From the NCBI GenBank assembly GCA_003514455.1, contig DOQH01000044.1, forward strand, positions 1,903 to 11,982: 10,080 nt of DNA. The letters are read 5' to 3'. Source of the stretch: Candidatus Magasanikiibacteriota bacterium. Lineage in GTDB: Bacteria; Patescibacteriota; Patescibacteriia; Magasanikbacterales; UBA10003. Shown piece by piece: positions 1 to 7,310 of this stretch; within the stretch, counting starts at the first letter, position 1, and every line of letters starts with the position of its first letter. A program made the translations under genes and the position numbers. Below the pieces are notes generated by a model. That model ran no database searches. It was not told the DNA's origin and saw only the letters and a list, made by a program, of their open reading frames with translations.

Positions 1-1
1 C

Positions 2-3000
2 TCTATGATTGTTGAGGCCTGCGATGACGCGGCTTGTGCCAATCCTACGCCGGTTCCAGGAGCGATTAACTATAATCTTTCCGACATCGCCCTATTAAAT
101 GAATGGCTGGATAAAACCGGCGATGAGTCGGTGATCGGCGGTATTCAGGATACATTGACATTTAAACCAACTGTCAACAATGGATTGCTGGATCAAAATC
201 AATGGTATCGCGTAACTTTGACGACCGATATAAAAAGTGAGGTTTTAGAGGCGCCGCTGTCTGCCGCCAAGATGTTGCCGGCCGCGCCAGGAACTTGTGT
301 TGATCCGGCTGGCAAAAAGGCCGCGTATTGTTTTAAATTTAAAACTATTGACAGTTCTGAATTGTGCAAATTAGGTAAGGCAATAGTTAGTCCGGATCCA
401 TTTATTGCCAAAAAGTTTAATGAAGTTTACAAAGATTTATACAATGTTACGGCGATTTCCGCTGAAAACAAATGCTGGTCAATCAATGCCTCGGCTTATG
501 ATTGGCGCTGGAATGCCGGAGACGCTCCATCTGATGATTCTGACCCAAGCATTTACGCTAAAGTGTCAAATGATCAAGAAGCCGCTGCCGGAGTTTTGAA
601 AGGCAAACCAAAACAGAGTTTGATTACTAAAAATAAAGAGACGCCAGTTGTTGGAGAAAAAGTTTGGGCCAAAACAGTAAGTAGTAATAATGAAGTAGAA
701 GACAGCGCGGTTTTGCATATTTCTCCGAATAAACCAAAAATTATTGATTGGTGGCCTAAGTGCGAAACAGCCTGCCCCAATGCCGCGATTGGCGCGCTGT
801 TTGACATGGATATGGATGCGGCCAGTTTTGACAAAAAAGTTAAATTAAGAGAATGCGGCAATGGTGAAATTTTTAACGCGGCAAAATGCGTTGGCGGTCA
901 ATGGCAGATGTTGTCGGCCGAAACAACCAATAAAAATTCTCAAGAATTTATTTTTAAATTCGCCGCCAACGCTTTTTTGTCCCCTGGTTATTGGTATGAA
1001 GTATCATTTAATAACGGAATCAAAAGCATTGGTGGCAGTGAATTGGATGAAAGTTCCAAACATCCTTGGGGTTTCAAAGTTAAAAATGACCCAAGCAATT
1101 GCGCGCTAGACCATGTGAATATATTCCCGGCTTCATCCATTGTTTATTGGATTGGCGATTATGCTGATTATTTGGCTTTGCCTTTTGGTTCTCCGGATGA
1201 GTGTTCAGCTACAGGCCAGATGCTTGTATCTAATACATATAATTGGGCTTGGTCTGCCGTTGATACAAAAGTCGCTAAAATTTCGCAAGACGCTTTTGAT
1301 CCAACACATGGTTTATTTAATGCTTTGGCATCATCCACAGCTGTTGGCAAGGGCGATGTTGACGCAGCCACCAAACAGCAAAAAACGCAAATTTCCACAG
1401 TAGCCGAAGGCAAGATTAGCGCTCCATTGGCTGATTTTATTCTTCAATGCGGATTTTCCCCAACTGACGCTGATTGTCCTTTGCCAAACGGCGGTGTTAA
1501 CCCCAATGTCGGCATTGGTTCCAATTCGTGTTGTTATGAACGGCCGCGCGCGGTTAAAACCCAGCCAATGGTGAATATGAATGTCTGTCCCAATACTGCC
1601 ATTACCGTGGATTTCACTCAAGCAATGGCCACTTCCACTTTTACCAGCAGTACTTTGGGCGCATATAATATTATTTTAGCCGAGGATAATGGAACATCTC
1701 CATGCCCGGAAAAAACTTATCAAGTGGCGCAAGAACCGGTCAAGGGTTTTTGGAAAAAAGTCAGCAATTGGTTTAATGTTTTGTCGGGCCGACCGGTTCA
1801 GGCGCAGACCTATTGCGCTGGAGGCGTGAAATACAAAATTGCCGTGAGCGGCACGGTCAATGGCAGTACTAAGGTTTCATTGCTTTTGGAAAAACCATTG
1901 GCTGGCGAGAAAACATACAAAATTATTATTACTAAAGACGTTAAAAATTTATACGGCGTCAGTGTGGCTAAAAATCAGCCGGAATTTTCTTTCACGACTA
2001 AAAAAGAACTTTGCAAAATAGACAATGTCAAAGTAGAGCCAGCGGCCTGGCTGTTCAATACCATCAAAGACGACTTGGAAGCCGATGGAGTTGAAACAGG
2101 CGATAAAGACAAGATTTTTTCAGCTCACGCGTATTATAAAACACCGGGTGTTGATAGTGTTAATCAAGAAATTCAGTCATTAGACCAGTACAAATGGCAG
2201 TATAATTGGACCAGCAGCGACCAGAGTATTGTAACAATAAATCCGGCCGTCGGCGTGGAAATAACAACGGCTGTGGCTGTGCCGGCTAAAAATGGCTTGG
2301 CTGATATTGGCGTCAATGCCAAAATTTTGGCTGACCAAGGTACGTCAAACACTAAAGACAAAGTGTTTAGCGCCACGAGCACTGTGCAGGTATTTATCTG
2401 TGAAAATCCGTGGCCCAGTACAATAATGGATATTAAATATGGATTAGGTTATGTGGATGCCGATGGCAATGGTAATGTCGTGCCAGCGGGGCAGGGTTGG
2501 ACTAATTTTAAATTAATGTATTGCCGCGACGCGGGCAAGCCAAATGACCCCACTGATGACTTACCCGCATTAAATACACCGACTGTGTTAACTCACCAAA
2601 TTGGCGCGTCTCTAGTTGCCGACGGCACAGGAATTTTCAAAGAATTTTTTGCTTCTTTCGCGCCGGCGAATAAAAACAGCATCGGCCTGCGCGTTTATTC
2701 CAATGCTGACCATTTGCCGTTGATGGAATGGTATAATAAGAACCAAAAATTAACCGGCGCGCCTGCGCCAGCGACAGTTGGGCCATACAAAGCCCTGCAA
2801 GAAGGCCGCACTTATTATATTGATGGCGTAAATTTGTCCGGCAACACCCTATATTCTAATATCTATGTATTTTCTTTCAGCGACAATCCGACTGCGGAAA
2901 CATTGAATATCGTCAACCAGTTATTAAGCAACTTTACTTTTAATGTCAATGTTGATGATAAAGAAATTGTCGCAAAAATGTATCGTGATTACACGCGCTT

Positions 3001-4801
3001 GCAGGATTTGAAATTGATTGCTGATGAACTTTGGGATTATTATGGCAAAAAAGGCGAATATCCAAAGTTGACGGAAAATCCGCAATTGGGCACTTATCTG
3101 CCAGCCTACACCAACAGCAAATGGAAATCCTGGCAAGGGGTGCTGGGCAATTTAGTTGGTTACACCTTGCCAATTGATCCGTTGAATGGATTTAACGGTT
3201 GCGCTGACCCGTTTGATTCCGAGACCTGCTGGAATGCCGTCAATTCTACTTTTGTTTGTCCAGCTGGCTCGCAGGTGTATCAATATGAGACCATTGGAGG
3301 CACTGAAGCGAATTTGAAGGCGGATTTTGAGCTAACGCAGTATGTTTGGAATAAAAAATTGGTTGATTTAAAACCAGTGCCGCCGTGTGAATCAAATAAT
3401 TGTCAAATAACTTCAGGCAAGTGCGCAAATAATGATGATGCTTGTTTGAAAGATTCTGATTGTAGTTTTGGTGTTTGCGCGGCGACAGTCAAGCGTTGCG
3501 TCGCTGATAATAAAATTTGCGCGTCAGATAATGATTGTGCGATTAGTTCGTGCGACTTGAATTACCAGATAAGTGATAATTGTAATAATGTAGTGGAGGG
3601 AACTAGCAATAAATGTGGTGATGGGATTGTAGGTATTGGAGAAGTTTGCGAAATTAATGCGCAACAATATCTTGATTGTTCAATTGCTGGTTATCCTGGC
3701 AAACAGTCGCAGAAATGTGAAATGGATTGTAGCAACTGGGAAAATATTGGCGCATGCGTTCCGCAAGGCCAATGTGGCGACGGCGTAAAGCAGGCTGTGG
3801 AAGCGTGCGATGATGGAAAGAATAATGGGAAGTATGGGTATTGCAAGACGGATTGCTTGGGGACATCGGCTGAATTTTGCGGTGATGGTAAATTCACTGC
3901 TGGCAAGGAAGCGTGTGATGCGTCGTATACCACTAAATGGGGTTATGCCGGGTGGTGCAGTTTGAATAATAATGTTGGGTGCAACCAGTCGAACCCATGC
4001 GGTTCTAACGGAATTTGTTTATCAAGCGGCGAGAAATATAACGCGCAAAAAGATTTATCTTGTTCTTGGGATTGCCAAAATTGGGATTATTGCGGGGATG
4101 GAGTAGTGAATCAAACTAAAAAGGCCTCATGGGTTGCTGGTCAAGAGGTGCCGTATGAACAGTGTGAGAAAAGTGCGTCTTGTCAAGTGGGTACTTGCTC
4201 CGCAGGGCCGCAGAAAGGTCTTTATTGCGAGGAAGACAATGACTGTTGGAAGGATGTGTTTTGTCAACCAACATTAACTTGTTTGGAAATGGGAAAGGAT
4301 TCATGGGGGAATGATAAGTGTAAAAAATACAAAAACGAATGTAGCAACGATACTTCTTTGACATGTTCAACCGTAAGTGATTGTAACATTAAATGTGGTG
4401 ACAAAAAATCCGGCAAGAAATATTGCGAAGTTACAGGAGAAAAGAAATACATAAAATTTATTAACAGCGCCAAGAATCCATATTTTCAAGATGCCACCAC
4501 GACCGCTAATGTTGCCCCAATAAATGAATTATCTTATACAGATAATAATAAGAGTTGCTATTGGGAAAATGAAGATGTTGATTTGCAATATTTTGCCACT
4601 TTTGATGTCACTTGTCTTCCAACTGAAAAACCGCCGGTTGCGCCCTCCCCATCTTCCTGCGGAAATGGTAAAATAGAAGCGGGCGAGGTGTGCGATGATG
4701 GGAAAAATAATGGCGTGGTCTGCGCGCCAATTACCAATGCGCCAACTTGCACCTATTGCGCCTTTGGCTGTCAACAAGTAATAACAAAAACAAAACCATA
4801 A
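2..4801 (+). CDS. Giant secreted Ig-like / pilin-like / Cys-rich repeat surface protein (5' partial)
   Basis: This is the C-terminal roughly 1600 residues of a larger protein. The frame is open at the left edge, and the first visible Met (nt 5, residue 1 here) falls inside an Ig-like domain with no signal peptide, so the true start lies upstream. Order of parts: Big_5-like Ig modules at about 1-120, 240-365 and 520-668, each followed by a second Ig-like module that starts with a Cys (C121, C366, C670) and has an aromatic W/Y motif (residues 165, 412, 729); a distinct beta-rich segment at about 800-985; a GspG/pseudopilin-like domain at about 993-1096; and a Cys-rich tail from about 1115 with CGDG/CGNG repeats. 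Many paired cysteines and no internal TM helix point to an extracellular location. Multi-Ig proteins of this style are common in Parcubacteria; adhesion or surface architecture is inferred and no enzyme motif is visible. It ends 18 nt before the next gene, with no terminator seen. Confidence 0.85.
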   Translation, partial: SMIVEACDDAACANPTPVPGAINYNLSDIALLNEWLDKTGDESVIGGIQDTLTFKPTVNNGLLDQNQWYRVTLTTDIKSEVLEAPLSAAKMLPAAPGTCVDPAGKKAAYCFKFKTIDSSELCKLGKAIVSPDPFIAKKFNEVYKDLYNVTAISAENKCWSINASAYDWRWNAGDAPSDDSDPSIYAKVSNDQEAAAGVLKGKPKQSLITKNKETPVVGEKVWAKTVSSNNEVEDSAVLHISPNKPKIIDWWPKCETACPNAAIGALFDMDMDAASFDKKVKLRECGNGEIFNAAKCVGGQWQMLSAETTNKNSQEFIFKFAANAFLSPGYWYEVSFNNGIKSIGGSELDESSKHPWGFKVKNDPSNCALDHVNIFPASSIVYWIGDYADYLALPFGSPDECSATGQMLVSNTYNWAWSAVDTKVAKISQDAFDPTHGLFNALASSTAVGKGDVDAATKQQKTQISTVAEGKISAPLADFILQCGFSPTDADCPLPNGGVNPNVGIGSNSCCYERPRAVKTQPMVNMNVCPNTAITVDFTQAMATSTFTSSTLGAYNIILAEDNGTSPCPEKTYQVAQEPVKGFWKKVSNWFNVLSGRPVQAQTYCAGGVKYKIAVSGTVNGSTKVSLLLEKPLAGEKTYKIIITKDVKNLYGVSVAKNQPEFSFTTKKELCKIDNVKVEPAAWLFNTIKDDLEADGVETGDKDKIFSAHAYYKTPGVDSVNQEIQSLDQYKWQYNWTSSDQSIVTINPAVGVEITTAVAVPAKNGLADIGVNAKILADQGTSNTKDKVFSATSTVQVFICENPWPSTIMDIKYGLGYVDADGNGNVVPAGQGWTNFKLMYCRDAGKPNDPTDDLPALNTPTVLTHQIGASLVADGTGIFKEFFASFAPANKNSIGLRVYSNADHLPLMEWYNKNQKLTGAPAPATVGPYKALQEGRTYYIDGVNLSGNTLYSNIYVFSFSDNPTAETLNIVNQLLSNFTFNVNVDDKEIVAKMYRDYTRLQDLKLIADELWDYYGKKGEYPKLTENPQLGTYLPAYTNSKWKSWQGVLGNLVGYTLPIDPLNGFNGCADPFDSETCWNAVNSTFVCPAGSQVYQYETIGGTEANLKADFELTQYVWNKKLVDLKPVPPCESNNCQITSGKCANNDDACLKDSDCSFGVCAATVKRCVADNKICASDNDCAISSCDLNYQISDNCNNVVEGTSNKCGDGIVGIGEVCEINAQQYLDCSIAGYPGKQSQKCEMDCSNWENIGACVPQGQCGDGVKQAVEACDDGKNNGKYGYCKTDCLGTSAEFCGDGKFTAGKEACDASYTTKWGYAGWCSLNNNVGCNQSNPCGSNGICLSSGEKYNAQKDLSCSWDCQNWDYCGDGVVNQTKKASWVAGQEVPYEQCEKSASCQVGTCSAGPQKGLYCEEDNDCWKDVFCQPTLTCLEMGKDSWGNDKCKKYKNECSNDTSLTCSTVSDCNIKCGDKKSGKKYCEVTGEKKYIKFINSAKNPYFQDATTTANVAPINELSYTDNNKSCYWENEDVDLQYFATFDVTCLPTEKPPVAPSPSSCGNGKIEAGEVCDDGKNNGVVCAPITNAPTCTYCAFGCQQVITKTKP
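365..2400 (+). repeat. Protein-level repeats: Big_5-like plus second Ig-like module
   Basis: Within the giant protein, each second Ig-like module opens with a similar phrase: LCKLGKAIVSP at residue 120, NCALDHVNIFP at 365 and LCKIDNVKVEP at 669. Each then carries an aromatic core (YDWRWN at 165, YNWAWS at 412, YKWQYNW at 729). Each is preceded by a Big_5-like module ending in a W/F-x-F-K/T-type strand (FKFKTIDSS, WGFKVKND, FSFTTKKE). The copies have diverged strongly and the DNA is not repetitive, so the duplication is old. The second modules resemble Big_2-type domains, but that family name is inferred. Confidence 0.6.
2981..3292 (+). other. GspG/pseudopilin-like globular domain inside the giant protein
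   Basis: Residues about 993-1096 read like the C-terminal half of a type II pseudopilin. A helix begins RDYTRLQDLKLIADELWDYY, followed by KKGEYPKL, then a WKSWQGVLGNLVGY stretch, the TLPIDPLN turn and a later YQYE strand. Pseudopilins and Parcubacterial prepilins show the same order: R..DL..I..AL..Y, G.YP, W..L, LP.DP.N, Y.Y. The hydrophobic N-terminal helix and prepilin peptidase site are absent because the domain is internal. It is therefore probably a structural module and not a pilus subunit. Similarity was judged by eye. Confidence 0.6.
3611..4777 (+). repeat. CGDG/CGNG cysteine-rich repeats
   Basis: The C-terminal tail holds five copies that begin CGDG or CGNG, at residues about 1204, 1257, 1292, 1363 and 1552. 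The first, second, third and fifth continue to a short acidic-Cys motif (E-V/A-C-E/D, with CDDGKNNG in the second and fifth). The pattern matches the DUF4215/Myxococcus-type Cys-rich repeat, a disulfide-rich extracellular module. Between copies are shorter segments of the form C..D.DC...C (for example CLKDSDCSFGVC and CASDNDCAISSC). The fourth copy is the most degenerate. Confidence 0.75.
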
Positions 4802-4819
4802 TAATTTTTGAAAACATAT

Positions 4820-5494
4820 ATGTTTGATGAAACACAACCGCAAAATTCAAACGAACCAGAAGACATTTTAGCGCCGATGGACGGCGTGATTGAGCCGGGC
4901 GAATTAAAATCCGCTCTGGCCAATAATAAATTAAAGCCGGTGGCTAAAACCAACGACGAATTGTCCGAACCGCCGTCGGAAATTCCGCCATTGGAGCCAA
5001 GAGCGGAAATTTCTCAGCCGCTTTTGAGTAAGAAAGGATTTATTTTTGTTATTGTTGGCGTGGTTGTTGTTGCATTGATTGTTGGAGTAATCTGGGTTGT
5101 TGTTAGATTACCAAAGAAAGCACCTGTAGTCGCGCCAGTGACAGCTCCAGTCACTCAGCCGGAAATTATTCCTCCGCCTGCAGAGTCGGAGGTTGTGCCA
5201 GTGCCTGAAGTGGTAACACCACCTGTCGAAGTATCAGCTCCGGTTATTACTGTTGAGCCAACAGCGGACACTGATAATGATGGCTTGACTGATACAGAAG
5301 AGGCAACAGCCGGCACCAACGCGCAAGTGCCTGACACTGATACCGATGGATTGAGCGATTATGAAGAAATTACGCTTTGGAAAACCAATCCTTTAAATCC
5401 TGACACTGATGGCGATGGTTATAATGATGGACAAGAGGTAAAAAACGGTTTTAATCCAAATGGAGGGGGAAAATTATTGGAGCTTCCAAAATAA
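4820..5494 (+). CDS. Single-pass membrane protein with calcium-binding TSP3-like repeats
   Basis: A 224-residue protein. The Asp/Glu/Pro-rich N-terminus (about 1-70) looks disordered and cytoplasmic. One TM helix covers about 73-95 (GFIFVIVGVVVVALIVGVIW), followed by KK and a Pro/Val-rich stalk to about 145. Three acidic repeats with DxDxDG cores start at D150, D172 and D195, spaced 22-23 residues, each with a downstream E-E or Q-E. They match thrombospondin type 3/EF-hand-like calcium loops. The likely role is a membrane-anchored, calcium-stabilised surface protein; partner and function are unknown. A TTG at 4808 would add four residues, but the ATG at 4820 is preferred; neither has a clear Shine-Dalgarno. 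It is 18 nt after the giant gene and 3 nt before a gene with the same layout, so the three are probably co-transcribed. Confidence 0.85.
   Translation: MFDETQPQNSNEPEDILAPMDGVIEPGELKSALANNKLKPVAKTNDELSEPPSEIPPLEPRAEISQPLLSKKGFIFVIVGVVVVALIVGVIWVVVRLPKKAPVVAPVTAPVTQPEIIPPPAESEVVPVPEVVTPPVEVSAPVITVEPTADTDNDGLTDTEEATAGTNAQVPDTDTDGLSDYEEITLWKTNPLNPDTDGDGYNDGQEVKNGFNPNGGGKLLELPK
5267..5470 (+). repeat. Three tandem DxDxDG calcium-binding repeats
   Basis: Three protein repeats lie in tandem: DTDNDGLTDTEE, DTDTDGLSDYEE and DTDGDGYNDGQE. The spacing of 22 then 23 residues and the D-x-D-x-D-G loop are characteristic of thrombospondin type 3 repeats, where the acidic side chains bind calcium. The DNA is only partly conserved between copies. 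Confidence 0.85.
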
Positions 5495-5497
5495 TTT

Positions 5498-6553
5498 ATG
5501 GCAGATAACGAAACAGAAATTCACATAATCCCCGATGAATTTTACGGGGGAGTGAAAAGGCCTGCGCCGTCGATGGCACAGACCAATTCTTTTGGTGCTT
5601 CAGTAGCTGTTTCACCAACAAAGCCGGTGCCAGCACGAACACTGCCAGGCATGCCGCAACCAGCTTTTTTCAAAACGCCAAAATTCATTGTAATAGCCGG
5701 CATTGTTGTTTTTGTGATAATTATTAGCGGCGTTGCTTATTATTATATTCGCCAAGCAAACATCGCGCGTCAACAATTCGCGCCCAAGCCAACGCCTCTT
5801 GTTCAGCCGGCACCAACTCCGCCAGCTCCGGTTGAAGTTGCAACTTCCACTGAAGAAGTCGCTCCACCGGTGGCAACATCCACCCCAATCCAACCGCCTT
5901 TTTCCATTATTTTTCCATTTAAAAATTACACCAAAACCATTGACACAGATAATGACGGCCTGACTGATGAGGAAGAAAAAATTTATGGCACTGATCCGGC
6001 TTTGCCTGACACTGACAGCGACGGATTTTTGGATACTTTGGAAATTCAAAATTTGTACAATCCAATCGGTTTTAAACCCGTGCGTTTGTTTGATTCAGGC
6101 AAGGTGAAAATTTATCAAAATTTGGTATTCACTTATTCAATTTTTTATCCTGGTGATTGGGCCGCGCAATCATTGGATCCGAATAATAAAGATGTGATGT
6201 TCACTGCCGCATCCGGCGAGTTTGCGGAGGTTTTGGTGGAAGATAATCCTTTGAAAATGACTGCCGAGGCGTGGTATTTGGGACAATCACCAGGCGTGGA
6301 CGCGTCGCAGTTGGAGCATTTTACAACCAAAGACAAATTGGAAGGAGTGAAAAGCCCTGATGGTTTGGTGGCGTATATTTCTTTTGAAGACAAGATTTTT
6401 GCCATTAATTATAATATTGGGCTAAAAACGGAAGTAAACTTTTTAGGCACTTTTGAAATGATGATTAACAGTTTTCGGCCTCAAGGCGGATTCGCGGATT
6501 TACCTTTTGGCGGAGTTGCCGCGACCAGCACGGCCACGAGCACTGCTTTATGA
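5498..6553 (+). CDS. Membrane protein with TSP3-like repeats and a PsbP-like domain
   Basis: A 351-residue protein with the same plan as its upstream neighbour. The N-terminus (1-62) is polar and probably cytoplasmic. A TM helix lies at about 63-84 (FIVIAGIVVFVIIISGVAYYY), followed by a Pro/Thr stalk. Two DxDxDG calcium loops start at D149 and D171. Residues about 208-328 form a folded C-terminal domain beginning with FTYSIFYPGDW and ending near MMINSFRP. This Y-x-I-x-Y/F-P-x-x-W start and S-F-R end are typical of PsbP/Mog1-like domains found in bacterial lipoproteins and surface proteins; the ligand is unknown. A short Ala/Thr/Ser tail follows. The ATG is 3 nt after the previous stop, and the nearest GGAG (5479-5482) is too far upstream to be convincing. 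Its TGA overlaps the ybeY ATG (ATGA), which suggests translational coupling. Confidence 0.85.
   Translation: MADNETEIHIIPDEFYGGVKRPAPSMAQTNSFGASVAVSPTKPVPARTLPGMPQPAFFKTPKFIVIAGIVVFVIIISGVAYYYIRQANIARQQFAPKPTPLVQPAPTPPAPVEVATSTEEVAPPVATSTPIQPPFSIIFPFKNYTKTIDTDNDGLTDEEEKIYGTDPALPDTDSDGFLDTLEIQNLYNPIGFKPVRLFDSGKVKIYQNLVFTYSIFYPGDWAAQSLDPNNKDVMFTAASGEFAEVLVEDNPLKMTAEAWYLGQSPGVDASQLEHFTTKDKLEGVKSPDGLVAYISFEDKIFAINYNIGLKTEVNFLGTFEMMINSFRPQGGFADLPFGGVAATSTATSTAL
5942..6060 (+). repeat. Two tandem DxDxDG calcium-binding repeats
   Basis: DTDNDGLTDEEE starts at residue 149 and DTDSDGFLDTLE at 171, 22 residues apart. The first loop is nearly identical to the first loop of the upstream protein, which supports a shared origin of the two genes. 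Confidence 0.8.
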
Positions 6554-6972
6554 TAGAAATCAACAATCAAACCACCTCTGCCTCGCTCGATTTTTTTTTA
6601 AAAAAAGTGGCGGATTATTGTTTGAAAAAGTTGGCCATTAAAAAAGACATTTCCATTGTTTTGGTAACAGATAAAAAAATTCAGGAATTGAATAAAATTT
6701 ACCGCAAAAAAAATAAAGTGACTGATGTTTTATCTTTTGGCGATTGGAACGATAAAGATTTTTTGGGCGAAGTAATAATTTGTTTGCCGCAAGCCAAGCG
6801 ACAGGCAAAAAAATATAGCACATTGTTGAAACAAGAATTGACTCGATTGTTGACACACGGGATTTTGCATTTGGCTGGATTTGACCATGAGAAATCAAAA
6901 TCAGAAGAAAAGAAAATGTTTAAGTTGCAGGAGGAGATTATTGAAAAAATATGTTCCATTTTCGCAAGATGA
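6550..6972 (+). CDS. ybeY: Endoribonuclease YbeY (rRNA maturation factor)
   Basis: A 140-residue cytoplasmic metal-dependent endoribonuclease. In other bacteria YbeY takes part in 16S rRNA 3'-end maturation and ribosome quality control. The zinc motif is complete: HGILHLAGFDH, with H103, H107 and H113 as ligands. Also present are the conserved TDVLSF segment at about 58-63 and the LGEVIICLPQA strand near 75, both normal for the family. The length fits the short end of the family. The start is fixed by the ATGA overlap with the stop of the upstream membrane-protein gene (ATG 6550, TGA 6551-6553). The 3' end overlaps the next gene by 22 nt, or by 3 nt if that gene starts at 6969. Sitting after surface-protein genes and before dgkA and ftsA, it is likely transcribed with both. 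Confidence 0.95.
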   Translation: MIEINNQTTSASLDFFLKKVADYCLKKLAIKKDISIVLVTDKKIQELNKIYRKKNKVTDVLSFGDWNDKDFLGEVIICLPQAKRQAKKYSTLLKQELTRLLTHGILHLAGFDHEKSKSEEKKMFKLQEEIIEKICSIFAR

Positions 6973-7310
6973 TTCGCAGTTTTGGTTATGCCATCAAGGG
7001 GCTTGGTTTGATTTTCAAAGAAGAGCAAAGTTTTCGAGTGCAAGTTGCCGCTGCTGCGGTTGTGGTTGTTGTAATGTTTATTTTTCCAACAAAAAATTGG
7101 GAAAAAGTCGCATTGATTCTTGTAATGAGTTGGGTTTTAGTGCTAGAATTGATAAATAGTATTTTGGAAAGAATTGTGGATATTTTAAAACCGCGCGTGC
7201 ATTTGGGGGTGGAAGCGGTTAAAGACATAATGGCCGCTGCAGTATTTATTGCATCTTTTACAGCGTTAATAATCGGTTTGATAATTTTTATTCCTTATGT
7301 TCGGTCGTAA
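6951..7310 (+). CDS. dgkA: DgkA-family lipid kinase (diacylglycerol/undecaprenol kinase)
   Basis: A 119-residue integral membrane kinase that transfers phosphate from ATP to a lipid alcohol. Three hydrophobic helices are visible at about 34-47, 53-68 and 93-116. The catalytic and metal-binding pattern is intact: E66, N69, E73 and D77 in the ELINSILERIVD stretch, and D92 in VKDIMAAAV. These sit a constant three residues earlier than E69, N72, E76, D80 and D95 of E. coli DgkA. The N-terminal IRSFGYAIKGL followed by KEEQSFR resembles Gram-positive undecaprenol kinases, so undecaprenol is a plausible substrate for recycling the cell-wall carrier. The first in-frame start after a stop (6942-6944) is ATG 6951. 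ATG 6969 would give an ATGA-type overlap with ybeY and is also possible. AGGAGG at 6929-6934 is strong but 16 nt from 6951. Confidence 0.9.
   Translation: MFHFRKMIRSFGYAIKGLGLIFKEEQSFRVQVAAAAVVVVVMFIFPTKNWEKVALILVMSWVLVLELINSILERIVDILKPRVHLGVEAVKDIMAAAVFIASFTALIIGLIIFIPYVRS

Noticed and set aside
5-7. ATG at nt 5 as the true start of the giant protein
   Set aside because: It lies inside an Ig-like domain, has no signal peptide after it, and the frame is open to the window edge.
347-352. TTGACA as a promoter inside the giant gene
   Set aside because: It lies in coding sequence with no convincing -10 partner and no gene start downstream.
4808-4819. TTG 4808 as start of the first calcium-repeat protein
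   Set aside because: The ATG at 4820 is only four codons later, and TTG has no supporting ribosome binding site.
5267-6060. Recent DNA duplication of the calcium-repeat region
   Set aside because: Similarity is at the protein level with many synonymous and other differences, so no recent repeat or recombination is indicated.
7174-7182. TGTGGATAT as a second DnaA box on the minus strand
   Set aside because: It has one mismatch and falls in dgkA codons for conserved residues, so chance explains it.
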